DNA of 64,000 nucleotides from Sipunculus nudus (Eukaryota; Annelida; Sipuncula; Golfingiida; Sipunculidae). The stretch's first letter is position 1. Each line of letters starts with the position of its first letter. Of the stretch, positions 23,572 to 35,488 are shown piece by piece. The notes beneath the pieces were generated by a model, which was given only the letters and a program-made list of their open reading frames with translations, made no database searches and was not told where the DNA came from. The stretch lies in contig CM049315.1 of assembly GCA_026874595.1 (NCBI GenBank), positions 34,492,164 through 34,556,163 of the forward strand, given 5' to 3'. The translations under genes and the position numbers were made by a program.

Positions 23572-24849
23572 CATATTAAAACAGTACTATTTTTTTTAAT
23601 GACTAACTGCTCTATTATACATATCAAATTAATGACACTGCAGCAGAAATCAGTGAAGTAACATTATATGTTCCCTGAGTTCAGACTTTACTTCGTGCTT
23701 AATGGAGGGATGGGGTTATTTTATAGAAATGTTGAATGTAATATTTTATTCAATCCACTATTTGTACTTTCTTCTGTCTAGATATGTTTGTTTGGATATA
23801 ATATTTTGGTGATCTAGATATTATCTTTTTACTTGTTGTGAAGTTCCAAAATGGGGCATATACCATGATTTGTGGAAAAGACTGGATGAACCACAGACTT
23901 GTGGGTATGGATATGGATACTCATAAGGTTATATCTCCTAGCTTGTGCAAGTCAAACAGCATTTAAGACTGCATGTGGTTCAGTAAAGGGTATTCCACAG
24001 TCCTGTTAAAAGGGTGAAACAATTCATCCAATTGGATAATTTGTAATCACACATCTTTTTCTAAAATTATTATAATTTTTAACTTTATGAAAATATCAAT
24101 GTAAAATCATCAAGAGCTGCAGCTGAAAACTCATATTTTGAATTAATTTCTAAGGTTAACTGCATGTTGTCTTAATCACCGCATCATCATCATCATTCTA
24201 CTAAAAACAGTGGTCCCTGAAGGAGAGTCTAAAAAATAAGGAGATACAAGTACATCCTGATTGGTTGACATAATATTTCATATACACTAAGCTTGTTCTG
24301 GTTTTAAATATGGTAATGCATAACAAGTCCCTAGACGCCCATAGACTGATTCCTGGCTCATTAAACAAGTGTCACAGTATCAGTAGCCTTGTTTACTTGC
24401 TTCATATAAAAGTCCATAATGCTTTTATATTACCAACACTAGCATGATCTTCTAAAACAGAAAACTTTAATTGGGATCATTGTTTCTGGATTATCAGAAA
24501 TAAATATAGCTTATATATATATATATAGGTATATAGCTAACACTGTTCATCTGCTAGTAAATTCTAAAAAAAAAGCAAAATACAGCTTTCAACTTCTGGG
24601 ATAAATCAAAATGTGATTTAATTTTTTAGAAGTACGGATAAGTGAATTAATTAGATAAATTTCTATTAATTACTGCACTAAAACATCTATGTATGGCAAA
24701 AATCAAAACAAAATTTTCTCTACAGGAACATATGACATATACAATAACCTAATAGGAGAGTGACCATGACAGGTTTAATTTGGTGATCGGAAATTAAAAT
24801 ATGTTATATTTGACCCATAAATCCGACATTCTGTCTGATTTTCCCTTAT
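23572..24849. other. Unannotated AT-rich DNA with two small microsatellites
   Basis: It holds (CAT)5 at 24182-24196 and a short TA run at 24512-24527. Otherwise nothing is recognisable. Confidence 0.55.
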
Positions 24850-25262
24850 TTTGAGTAGAAGTAACCACCTATAATTTTTAATGTAAATTAACTACGTATA
24901 TGTACATTTGCAGAATTTCATTCCAGTTTCAGACTATATATATGTGTCAGGGCAGTATCACATGCTTCCTCTCATTTTATATCCCAGCATTAACCAGGCC
25001 CAGTGACTACTGCACCTGCAGGCCTTGGGTGCATAATCATCCTCATTGCTGGGTCACACCACCAAGGAAGCTCTGAAAGGCGCACTCGTTTATGAGTGAA
25101 ACACAGCCATGGGGCATATAACCTTCCCATTAAGCCTGCAGACTGCTAACCCTTGGTGGGGCCAACCGAGAAAAATCTTACCACCTTGGCCTATAGATTC
25201 AAACTCACGATCTCCCAGCTTTGAGTCCTGTGCTCTACCCCTGACCCACAGAAGCGGGTTGT
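24850..25262 (-). mobile_element. tRNA-derived SINE, family A, copy 1
   Basis: On the minus strand the head (complement of about 25195-25262) reads gtgggtcaggggtagagcac. It is a convincing tRNA D-arm/A box, followed by 'gagtttgaatc' as B box. The body includes 'tgtgtttcactca', 'tgcgcctttcag' and 'gtgtgacccagcaatgagg'. The same body occurs at 55110-55497, also on the minus strand. This copy keeps the full tRNA-like head. The element is transcribed towards lower coordinates and ends near 'aactggaatgaaattctgc'. Confidence 0.75.
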
Positions 25263-25322
25263 CTGGTCTTCCCAAACAAATACTGAGATCAACAAAACCT
25301 AAACAAAGACTTAAAATTAAGC

Positions 25323-26102
25323 AACATTTAGCTGACACATGTAAGGCTCCAAAATGCAGCAGTAGAATGCAGTTAATGGAAAGCAGTTTAAATTCACATT
25401 GGGTAACCAGATCACACGGTCATTATTCTGTTTGCAGTCTGCAGCAAGCACATCAAATTCTTTACTGAATATTTAATTTTTCCTTCTGTATTGGTTGTGT
25501 GTTTTTGCAAATTGCAGGAAGCAGTTGATTGAATTGCAGACGAACAGCTACTAGTTGATCAAAATTTAATTTGAGAAAAACTGAAACTTTTCAGTGTGCT
25601 TTTGCAAAATGCATTCCACTTGACCATAAAATTCAGCTTTATTGTGTATCCATATCCAGAAAAAAAAACCAGGAAATTAAAATAGACGATATTTAAGTCA
25701 GACAAAGGACATAACATTTAGCTGACACATGTTAGGCTCCAAAATGCAGCAGTGGAATGCAGTTAATGGAAAGCAGTTTAAATTCACATTGGGTAACCAG
25801 ATCACAAGGTCATTATTCTGTTTGCAGTCTGCAGCAAGCACATCAAATTCTTTACTGAATACTTAATTTGTCCTTCTGTATTGGTTGTGTGTTTTTTGCA
25901 AATTGCAGGAAGCAGTTGATTGAATTGCAGACGAACAGCTACTAGTTGATCAAAATTTAATTTGAGAAAAACTGAAACTTTTCAGTGTGCTTTTGCAAAA
26001 TGCACTCCACTTGACCATAAAATTCAGCTTTATTGTGTATCCATATCCAGAAAAAAAACAGGAAATTAAAATAGACGATATTTAAGTCAGACAAAGGACA
26101 TA
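25323..26102 (+). repeat. 390-bp tandem duplication, two copies
   Basis: Copy 1 is 25323-25712 and copy 2 is 25713-26102. They differ at only about eight or nine positions, including two single-base indels in T and A/C runs, so the duplication is recent or homogenised. Both copies start at the sequence aacatttagctgacacatg, with two or three shared bases at the junctions. The unit has no long open frame and no transposon ends. It begins about 60 bp beyond the head of SINE A. Confidence 0.95.
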
Positions 26103-26689
26103 ATTATTAATATAGAAATGGCCTTCTTGTTTTAAAATATTCATCTTCTCATGTTCCTTGAAAAAGGACTCCTACTACTCCTACCTGTAGACAATCTGTT
26201 AGTAAATTCTGATTACCCAAGAGTTTACAAATCAAATTATCAACAGACATGCTGCCTGTATGAGAACAGTATCAGATGATATGCAGCAAGGCAGTCTCAA
26301 GTAATACTTGAATAGCATTGTCAAGCTCCAGATTCACAGACCACAGATGCTGGCATATTTGGAAAATTTGAATTATAAGCGGGTCCCATCATATCAAGCA
26401 TTCAAAGGATGATAACTGTTTGGCCTTTGGGTTAATGTAACAATCAGTCAAGCAGCCCACAGAGCCCACATAAACAAGTCAACCCTGATTGATGGAGGAG
26501 TGAAAGTGAATATATCTCAAAAAGAAGCAACTCCAGTCTGACGGGCCATATTGTAACATAAATGTTTTTGTTCATAGTCTTCTTTTTCAGCAAGCGATAG
26601 ATATGCAGTGGGGATTACAAAATGGGTGAGAAGGTAAATTAAGGGTAAGTGCTGACAAATGGGGTGTCACTCCATAATCAATTTAGAAA
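26103..26689. other. Unannotated DNA
   Basis: A strong acceptor-like tract (cttctttttcag) ends at 26590, and GTAAAT and GTAAGT donor-like words follow at 26634 and 26645. The short segment between them is open in one frame only and is not convincing. Confidence 0.4.
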
Positions 26690-26930
26690 CATGGAAGCTC
26701 TTGCGCCACTCAGGTTCACATTTTTTGCTGTGTCAGAGCTCCTCGGTGAGCTGGTGGAGGTCGGATACCAGTTGCTGTTAACCAGGAAACCCTGCAGAGA
26801 CAAGGTGGCACAGCGCTTCATTTTCTGGTCGAGAATGTGAACACGGACTCATCAACCTCCATCTGCATCAAAACAGGTTCTGTGCTGCATCCAGTATAGC
26901 TGTCTCATTTCAGGGAAGCTTTCCCAACGA
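26690..26930. promoter_or_regulatory. GC-richer island, possible conserved element
   Basis: The stretch is distinctly GC-richer than its surroundings. It is open for about 50 codons on plus (26649-26840) and about 36 codons on minus, and neither is recognisable. Complex, non-repetitive texture suggests an enhancer or a lone exon. Confidence 0.2.
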
Positions 26931-27854
26931 AAAAATCCCCGTATTGAGGAAAAGAAAATATGAAATGTCTTGTACTTGTTTTGATAAAAATAATTGTTGA
27001 ATAGAAGTGAAATCCTGGCAGATCAACATTGCCAAAGGTCACAGTCAAACGTGAAGGTCTGTTAAAGACACAGAGATTGAAAATAGTTGTACTGGAAAAA
27101 TGTTAAAGTCCACCAGGTTGTTTACATCAGCGACATATGATTCTGTATGGTATGATTTTTTTTCTCAGATGAAGGTTATTTTTGGTATAAACAATAATTT
27201 GGTATCATCAGTATTCAAATATACACTTCTTCAGGCTTGTGAACTTGACTTTTTGGACAAATTTAAATATTTTATCACATTTTTTTTTAAAGATTGTATT
27301 TTCACATTGAAACTTTGGGTGTATAAACCATTCTTTCCAACATGTGTACAAAATATAAGCTACCATTTATATTCACACCAAAATAATTGCATATTTATTC
27401 AACACAAAATAGATTTTCCTCTCTTTAAAAATTCATGAAAAAAAATTTCTGTAAATATGCAAATAATGAAATGAAAGCAAAATCTATAGCTAGCAGCAGT
27501 GAATATATTAACATAATTCTTGTTTGAAGAATAGAAAATATTGGACGTATTTATAATTTTGGTCACAAATCTTTCTAGTCAACATTTTTGTCAATTTTAA
27601 CTCTGCAGCTGATTTCTGATAAACTTACAACCATGAACTTTTTATCAGTGTGACCACAATCAACGCACCTACTCAATAGAAGCAGATATCAGCAGTTTCC
27701 ATAAAATATCAGGAAATGGGCAAAAACTTCTGAATTACAAAAAGTCCCACTCTTGACACATCATTTGATAAAAACAATATATCTAGGCTTCTTCCCATTG
27801 TGCCATTACTGTAAATTTTATAAAAACAATGTGGAAAACATGCAGGAAAAGTGT
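26931..27854. other. Unannotated AT-rich DNA
   Basis: A 112-codon open frame (27100-27438) is Phe/Lys/Asn-rich, as expected from AT-rich sequence. I do not call it. Confidence 0.45.
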
Positions 27855-29376
27855 AAACAAGTGGCCCATGGGCCATGACGCTCAGCTAATTTTGACTGGG
27901 TGCTCATTTATTTATTAATGTTATATACTGTCTGTGAGAATAGCATATGGCTAAAGTTATTGTATTGAAAAATGGATAGAAAATAAAAATTTTAGGATTC
28001 ATAGGAGACCTGCCCAGGACCCCCCTGGATTTCACAATAGAGGGTTCCAAGGAAAATGGATACAATTTGTACCCTGTCTGTCTGGATGCTCAAAATCATG
28101 TTTCTGGTCCATAGCTAGCAGAGTATAGGTCACCTTGAACAAACTTCAGGTTTCCAAGGAGAATGGCCAAGGATTTACCTGAAAGTTAATTTAGAAGAGT
28201 CTAGGGCTAATGGATACAATTTGTGCCTTGTCTGTCTGGGTGCTCAAAACCATTTTTCAGCCCACAGGTCACACAATATAGGTCACCATGACCTAATTTC
28301 AGTTTTCCAAGGACATTGGCCAAGGATGTCTCACAATGTTACATTAGAAGATTCTAGGCCTAACTGATACAATGTGTGCCCTGATTGACTGTCTGGGTGC
28401 TCAAAACCATTTTTCAGCCCATAGGTCACACAATATAGGTCACCATGACCTAATTTCAGTTTTCCACAGACACATGCCAAGGAGGTCTCAAAATTTTACA
28501 TTAGAAGATTCTAGGCCAAACAAACAAATGTGTGCTGTGCCTAACTTTCTGGGTGCTCAAAATCCTGTTTTTGGCCTGTAGGTCACAAAATGTAGGTCAC
28601 CATGACCTAATATCAGGTTCCAAAGGAGATTTGCCTAGAACCTCCCAGGAAACTGTGCAAGAAGATTCTAGGCCTCACACATACTATTTGTCCCAATCTG
28701 ACATTCAGCATGCTTGAAATCATGTTTTGGACCTATGGGTCACAAAATATAGGTCATCATGACCTTAGTTCAAGTTTCAAAAGAGATTTGCCTAGGACCT
28801 CCCTAAATGTCACATTGAAGGATTCCAGGCCTTATCGATATACAATTTGTGCCCCATCTGACTGTCTGGTTGCTCAAAATTGTTTTCAGCCCGTAGGTCA
28901 TGAAATATAGGTCACCATGACCTAATTTCAGGTTTCTAAGGAGATTTGCTTAGAAACTCCTAGGATATTGTGTAAGAAGATTCTAGGCCTCACAGATACA
29001 ATTTTTCCCCATCTGACATTCAGGGTACTCATATGACATCTTTTCCCTATAGGTCACAGAATATAGGTTTTCAAGAACATTTGCCTAGGATCTATCAAAA
29101 AGTCAGGTTAGAGGTTTCTAGGCCTAATAGATACATTTTGTGCCCTATCTGACTGTCTGGGTGCTCAAAATCATGTTTTTGGCATGTAGGTCACAAAATA
29201 TAGGTCACCATGACCTAATTTCAGGTTTCCAAGGAGATTTGCCCAGGACCTCCCTGGATGTATAGTTAGAAGTTTCTAGGTCTAACAGTTACGATTTGTG
29301 CCGTGTTAAAGGCCGGACGGACGCCAGACAAAGGGTGATCGCTATAGCTCAGATGACTTACAGTCAGCTGAGCTAA
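27855..29376 (+). mobile_element. 1.5-kb repeat element built of a 157-bp tandem array
   Basis: The left end carries the perfect 14-bp palindrome TGGCCCATGGGCCA (27862-27875) followed by acgctcagctaa. The right end reads ccggacggacgccagac, then a hairpin with TAGCTCAG (29345-29352) and CTGAGCTA (29368-29375). Between them lies a tandem array (27995-29303). I recall closely similar termini from bivalve and gastropod repeats (unverified). No transposase is present. A 3' hairpin is a Helitron trait, but I could not establish the flanking A/T insertion site or a CTRR end, so the class is open. Confidence 0.7.
27995..29303 (+). repeat. 157-bp tandem array, six units with a perfect ERE palindrome
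   Basis: About eight units share 'gatacaatttgtgccctgtctg', 'tgtctgggtgctcaaaat', 'taggtcacaaaatataggtc' and 'tttccaaggagatttgcc' segments. Six contain AGGTCAyCATGACCT, matching the full 15-bp estrogen response element (AGGTCA, 3 nt, TGACCT): 28280-28294, 28437-28451, 28594-28608, 28751-28765, 28909-28923 and 29202-29216. Two are decayed (28127, 29065). Start-to-start distances are 157, 157, 157, 158 and then 293 bp across the decayed unit. A further AGGTCA lies 14 bp upstream in most units. Three short overlapping open frames (28372-28910) are by-products. Confidence 0.9.
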
Positions 29377-31471
29377 ATAGTCTAGGCAATGTCAGAAATA
29401 AAGATTTTGCTACAATTCACAACTTGAAAAGTTACTGTTTTTAAAGGTGGTATATGAGGAATACCTTACATGGCTTATTAAATCCCAAGAACTTTAAGTC
29501 TTGAATATTTTAAAAGCAAATCAATTTTGAGAAACAGTGACAGTTTCATTTTAATATTTTTTACCACATCAATTTTCAATATAAATTATTATGAATCTTA
29601 ATTAGACCCCAAAATAATTTTTTTCTTAAGATGATTGGAAAAACAAATATATAACACCTAAAATGAACCTTGTATGGAGTACATACCTGAAAAAGTAAGA
29701 ATAAGTAGAAATAGTTTTTTTTAAAGCATACTCGCAGCAGTTTTCTCTTTTAAATCTTATTGAAATCTGCTGCAATTTGGTCTCCATGCTGTATTTACAT
29801 TGTGATCAATAATTTGAAAAATTCTTGTAATGCATGGTTTCTATTCTATGGCATGAAGCCAGAACAAGTTCAGGGGAACATAAACAAGAGTTTGGGATTA
29901 TGATTGTGACAAGGTCATGGTTGAAGGTAAGCCAAAAATTGTTAATTTACATTCTCTTACAGTTATTCACAAATAGGTAAAAAAGAACAGCTTGGCTGAC
30001 CCAAATCAATACATGAAGCTGAACAGAGGTGTTTTTGTTAAGGTACCAATTCCATGGCAAGAAACATTCACAATCAGCTAAAAGTAATTTAAAATATACA
30101 TTCAACAAATAAGATACTAGTGGTATGAATTGCTCTTTAAAATCATAATCATCGATTGAAAATTAAAAGACTGATGATGTTTAAATATCTCTGACAGGAT
30201 CAAATTTCCATATGCATACATAATTGTTTTTGATTAATTATGCCAAAATGTAATCAATTTAATCAATTTTGAAAGAAACAACCAATCATAAATTTAATCA
30301 GCACATAACTATAAGATACAGTTAAATTCTTTCTGTTGGTATATGTTTTAATGAAATTTACATTCTTTTTCAACTGGCATTTTATTATTTTTTTAAATAT
30401 TATTTTTGTTTAAAATGTGCTATTTGAGGTACCACTACCCAGTCACAGAAGCTATTTTAATTTGTGGGTTAGCTGATATTAAACAATATCTCACAAACCA
30501 TTTCACTTATACCATATGTTCATACTTGTTAAAAAAAAAGAAATATTCAAAAATATATCCTCATAAAAAGTACTAAATAATGCACATTAATTTTGAGTCA
30601 AATTGTCTTTGAAGGCCTGGATGTGAAGAAAAAAAATGTAGCTGCAGCAAACAAAATGTTCAACTTCTCCTAAAAGAATTCATTTGAAAGAATAAACCTG
30701 AGGAAAATCTGTTAACGTACAAATACAACACAATTCTTTGGTATCAATAGGGATGCTAGAATAACTAAATTTATCAAACTGATTATGTCACAAGGACATT
30801 TATTTTGAGATATTTCTTGCCTGCTTCCAATTGAGTAACTAAACGACAGTAAATGTGTAAATAAGACTCTTATGGGAGTTAATATTATATCATTATTTTC
30901 CTTAAACACTTCAAAGAAACATGCAGCTAAGACTGAAAAATCTTTTTCTTTTAAGAAAGCACAAAAATATGTCTCTCAAGTTAACACTTTTTTTCCATAT
31001 GAAGGTCAGGGACATTTCCGTTAAATGATGAAACACTCATGCTTTTGTCAGCAATAAACAGAGGTAAAAGAAACTGAAAGCTTGTCCTTTCCCTGATAGG
31101 CAAAGCACATTGTGTAACTGGTGGTCTGATTTGGTGTTGGCTGGAATGCTTTCACAGATGTTATGGAAAATGTCATTCCAAATGAACACGCAATCTTCCT
31201 CAGCTGAATGAACAAGTTTCCTTTGAAATACACACAATGTGATTATAAAAACCTGTTGGAGACCTCTCAATGCAGTTATCAGAACTGTCACAGATCCAAA
31301 CTAGGTTTTCAGATGGTTTAGAAACAAAGGAATACAGAGATTTTACTTTATTAAGATTCCCCATTGATAGAGTAATAAGTTAATAGGTTCATAAAATTAG
31401 ACATCTTTTTGCAAGAATTAGAACAAGAATTTTAAATAATGTATTATATATCTATTTTAAAAGTGATGGTG
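29377..31471. other. Unannotated AT-rich DNA
   Basis: One donor-like GTAAGC at about 29926 ends a short open segment, but no supported exon, repeat or element is visible. Confidence 0.45.
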
Positions 31472-31802
31472 ATGACAATTAGGCCAAAAAAATAAAAGGT
31501 ATGGTTTTCAGGCACCACCCATGTCAATTTTAACCCCCCGCATCAAACATTTTTATTTTGATTTCATCATTCAAGATGGTAAAATAATACAATTTCGATA
31601 CAATTTCCTTTGTTATGTAGTGCTTTTACCTGCTTAGCAAGAAGGTACTTGTCATTTACATGCTTTTCCCTGATCATATGACATTTTATCGAAACATACA
31701 AAAAAAGGTAAAAAATAAAATACCGCCCAACCGCATTGATTTATGAAAAAAAGTGCCTGAGAACCATACCTTTTTTATTTTTTTTAACCTTACTATTGTC
31801 AT
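31472..31802. mobile_element. MITE-like element with about 45-bp inverted ends
   Basis: The left arm (31472-31516) reads atgacaat, a short gap, then aaaaaaataaaaggtatgg and ttttcaggcac. The right arm (31753-31802) is its reverse complement with a few substitutions and small indels (gtgcctga, gaaccatacc, then a T-rich stretch, attgtcat). The interior of about 235 bp has no coding capacity. No clear target duplication was found. A TA dinucleotide next to each arm would allow a Tc1/mariner-type origin, but this is not proven. Confidence 0.75.
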
Positions 31803-34374
31803 GCAACTCCTTAGTGGCCAAGCCTCCAAAATGCATTTTTTTTATTGGAGTATAGGGAATGATGCCAGCTGTATGATCCTAAGGAGGTCATTTTTTCTAT
31901 ATATCCTTATTATTTTAATTATTTCCTTAGATGTCTTTTATATGACATCATCTATTAGAAACGTACTATGGCCTTACCAACTTGGTCCTTAGAAAACCCA
32001 CACAAACCCAGCCAAATACCAGATGACAAGTCTTTTCCAAGAACATGTAAAATACTAGTTACAGGTTTATGAGGGGACCAGAAATAGCTGATGTTTTTTT
32101 ATAATTATAAACATATTATCGTAAATTACATAATTAAACTAATTTAAAGAGATAGTCAATGGAAACCAGCTTAGTCAATGGATAATCAGGATTATTCTTT
32201 TAACAGCAACACCTCCTACAAATAATGGTGGAATTGACCATAAGAAACCTGAATAAAAAATTTGGCTCTACTTTCTGGGATCAAATGCACATACAGCTTT
32301 CATTCTAAATGATAACATTGTCTCTGCCTCCCATTTTTTTCTCATATATCCACCTGGATAATGTATAGATATCACAGCATTACATATGATAAAAATCTGA
32401 AGAGATTTAATAAAAATGTGAGCAGGTTGTCTCATGTATTATACACATAAAAAAAAAAGGCTTTAAAAATCTAACATGAATCTGATACAAAAAGGTAAAT
32501 GCCGCTTAGTTAAGCTTCGTAAAGCTATGTGACCTGACTATACTGATCGAACAAACTGCAAAAACCTCCATCTAGATAGTTCCTGCTATATTTCCTAAGA
32601 TCACCTTATAGTTATCTCAAGTTTGCACCTGTCTAATAATACTAAACTCTGCCACCAGATGTCAGAATCAGTGAAAGTTCATTGCACAGAGGCAGGAGTA
32701 TGATGCTGCATCCAAATCTTTATCTTGATACAATCCAACTTCAAAATTTAAATTCATAAACTGTATTCCTTGACTCAAGAAACCCTGGTACATTTGGTAT
32801 GTATTATTGGTATAACCTGGTATGGTTATTTATATTCATATAATCCTTTTAATTTTAATCTTGTAAATGCAGACCAAAATGTACACATTTCAAGCAAAAC
32901 AAAAAACAATTGTCTCCTTGTTAGGTTACATTCTATGTTTAAGAAAAAATGAAATTATATACATGAAAGGCATTGGACAAATTATGAACCTCTAAACAAC
33001 AACAAACTATATAATGCCTCTTATGTATGACTATAACCATGTAATATTTGACATTTATATTGTGATAGAAGAGAAAACCATAAGACATTTTTGTAAAAAG
33101 TTCACTTATTCAAGACATGTAATTTAGCTAATACAGACACTAGCTGACTCAAGGAATGAAATATATGAATTTCAAGCAATCAGTATGCGGAGAGGCAAGA
33201 AAACACACAATGGCATTTGAAATTGACATTTAACAGGTACGTAAAAATTCATAAAAGTACTTTCCAATCATCATGATAATCAGTTTGTAGAGACTTTATA
33301 TATAGAATTTCACTTTGTAATTTCAATCTAAATATGTGATACAATCAGCTTTTATCAGTTATTAGTAAGGCTTGAAAGTAGTTTACAAAAAGATGCAATA
33401 AGAAGTATGAATATTGTGAAATTACTATATAAGTCAACATTAATTAATATTAAGAAGTATCATAAAGATGTATATTTATTATTTAGACAGACTTATTCAA
33501 GATTAAGACAGATACTGTCATTAAATGGACTGTTTTCAAACCATTCATAAAATAAAATGTTTGGAATATTTATGGTAATTGGGAATGGCAGAAACATGTC
33601 TTCAGAAAATGGAAACCTTTTTGTCTTTGACACAAAGTCAACTAGTTGTGCAAGAATCTCACTAGCCATAAATACACGACTCAATAATAATGTACATTGG
33701 ACTGGTAAGCCTATATATATACCCAATTTGTGACACAAGCCATACAAGGAAATGCATTGCAATGGCCATCCGATATCCTATTACATCAAAATCATGGTTC
33801 ACAGCATATAATAGTAACACTAGGCAACAAATGATGAATTAACACAAAAGAATGCAAGTGAACTCACAAGCCAAAGTGAAAATCGATCTCTCTGGTAACA
33901 AGTCATTTCATGTGCCATGTATAAGATCGATGGCTATCATCCAGTAATCCTTCAAATCATACTTATATTCATGAGGTCAGAAATTCAATAAATTCAATGG
34001 GATTTAATTATCAATATTCTGTGTAATGATGGAATTTTTCTCACACTTGGTGGATGTTGTTAGAAAGTAAACTAAAAAGCTAAGTCTGGTTTATGTCAAG
34101 GCACAGGGTACTTGTCAGTCTCGAGGTGTTGTCAAAAAAGACGAAAACATTTGAATTGTCATCCAGGATTACAGTGTGGATCTCTGTACAAGACATAATA
34201 GCATGCTGATGCTGGTTGTAGACTCTGTAATGTCATAAGGCCAAAATGCCACTAAAGTCTCTTTGGAATAAATAACAAATAATGATTTCCTAATTGTCTG
34301 CGCATGGGAGTGGCATATATATTGGGCCAATTGTCTGAGAAGGCAATTTTTTGTATCAATATTTCTTCATTCAG
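31803..34374. other. Unannotated AT-rich DNA
   Basis: No gene or element can be supported. Positions 33860-33960 hold atcgat-containing sequence that is slightly more complex than its surroundings. Confidence 0.45.
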
Positions 34375-34620
34375 CACCTACGGAGAGGCAACAGGCTGGG
34401 GCTGCGAACGTGCATCAGCGATTTAGGTGGAAGTCAGTAAATGACGGCGACTATTTATCAGACTATTTCTGGAAAGACTGCATGAGACGGAAACCTAATT
34501 GGTCACATTCCTGAACAAGCAGACGGGAAGTTGGGGCTTTTACCACAGGAACAGGAAGTAAGAAGCAACAGTTGACCGCAAGACAAGTATCTCGCTGTCG
34601 TTAAGAGCTTCCATCACTCA
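34375..34620 (+). promoter_or_regulatory. Enhancer-like GC-rich island; alternatively a terminal exon
   Basis: The composition changes sharply after atttcttcattcag (ending 34374), a good acceptor. One frame from 34377 is open for 45 codons to TGA at 34512, containing WKSVNDGDYLSDYFWKDCMR. The same stretch is dense in factor motifs: acaggaagta (ETS) at about 34550, cacattcct (TEAD-like) at 34505 and tttatca words. No poly(A) signal follows closely. I cannot decide between a conserved enhancer and an exon. Confidence 0.3.
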
Positions 34621-34990
34621 GCACTTCTTGGTTAGTCTTTCATTGGGGCTGCTGCATGTTCCCACAATCTATGTTGAAAAGCTTTTAATTCCATCTTGCA
34701 TCAGTCTGTCAGAAACTGTGACTAGCATCCCAACTCCAACTTTAACTGTGAGTTTTCCTCGATTCCATTTTGGACTATTTGTTTTTGCTAATGGATCTTA
34801 CAGGTGCTCATTACAATAAAGTGACCTGGATGAGCTGTGTAGAATCTGTAATTAACTCTCCCCAGTCAGTGAGACCAGCCTCAGCTCTGGCTGATTTTCC
34901 ATTAAGCACTGCTGCAGGCCTCCTCAGAGTAATTATCAATTCAGTTCTTCCGCTTGTGAAATTACCCTCTGCCTGATTTAATTCCTGCTG
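34621..34990. promoter_or_regulatory. Candidate conserved non-coding island
   Basis: It contains homeodomain-type cores (agtaattatcaattc, gctgattaattt) and ttaagcac, close to an NK2-type site, within complex GC-richer DNA. Short open frames overlap in two registers without domains. The call rests on texture only. Confidence 0.25.
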
Positions 34991-35488
34991 AGATATGTGA
35001 TGCTGATTAATTTTTCTGACACCTTATCTGAAATTAAAATTTGGTTAAGTGTGCATCTGTAGCTTTTCACAACAGATTTTTGAACTTTACCATATGAATT
35101 ATTATGAGTGTAACTGTATGATCAAATACATGGTTCTTATGTAATCGTTTTTAACATACTGTAAAAATTTCATATGATCATGGAAAAGCATGATAAAAAC
35201 AGAATTTTATTGCTAAACAGGAAAAAGCACTACATTACAGGAAAACCGTTCAAAATTGTATTATTTCATCTTCTTGAAAGATGAAAATCAAATAAGCTTA
35301 ATTTGAAATACATAAATTTTATTTAAATCATTTTCAAAATAGCTTAAATATGCATTTGAAATTTAAAAAATAAAATTATTTAAAAAAGAAAGACAAACAC
35401 TCTCTTTCTCTCTTTCAACTTTATTAGAAGGTCAAAATATGTACTGGATACACAGGCAGGATGGGAAATTTTGTCAGTTGCCTGGGAG
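34991..35488. other. Unannotated AT-rich DNA
   Basis: Nothing supported. A short CT-rich run (ctctctttctctctttc) lies at 35400-35416. Confidence 0.5.

Noticed and set aside
23780-23805. AGATATGTTTG matches the start of miR-190
   Set aside because: Match ends after 11 nt and no suitable hairpin is formed.
25109-25468. 119-codon frame over the SINE and duplication
   Set aside because: Lies in the antisense of SINE A and runs into the 390-bp duplication; no domain.
27100-27438. 112-codon frame rich in Phe, Lys, Asn
   Set aside because: Composition follows the AT-rich base content; no family resemblance.
28372-28910. Three overlapping 61-69 codon frames with similar peptides
   Set aside because: They arise from the 157-bp tandem repeat, whose length is not a multiple of three.
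29915-29935. Donor-like gaaggtaagcc
   Set aside because: The upstream segment has only a weak acceptor and a 21-codon frame.
31753-31992. 79-codon hydrophobic frame
   Set aside because: Starts in the right arm of the MITE and continues through A/T-rich DNA; no support as a gene.
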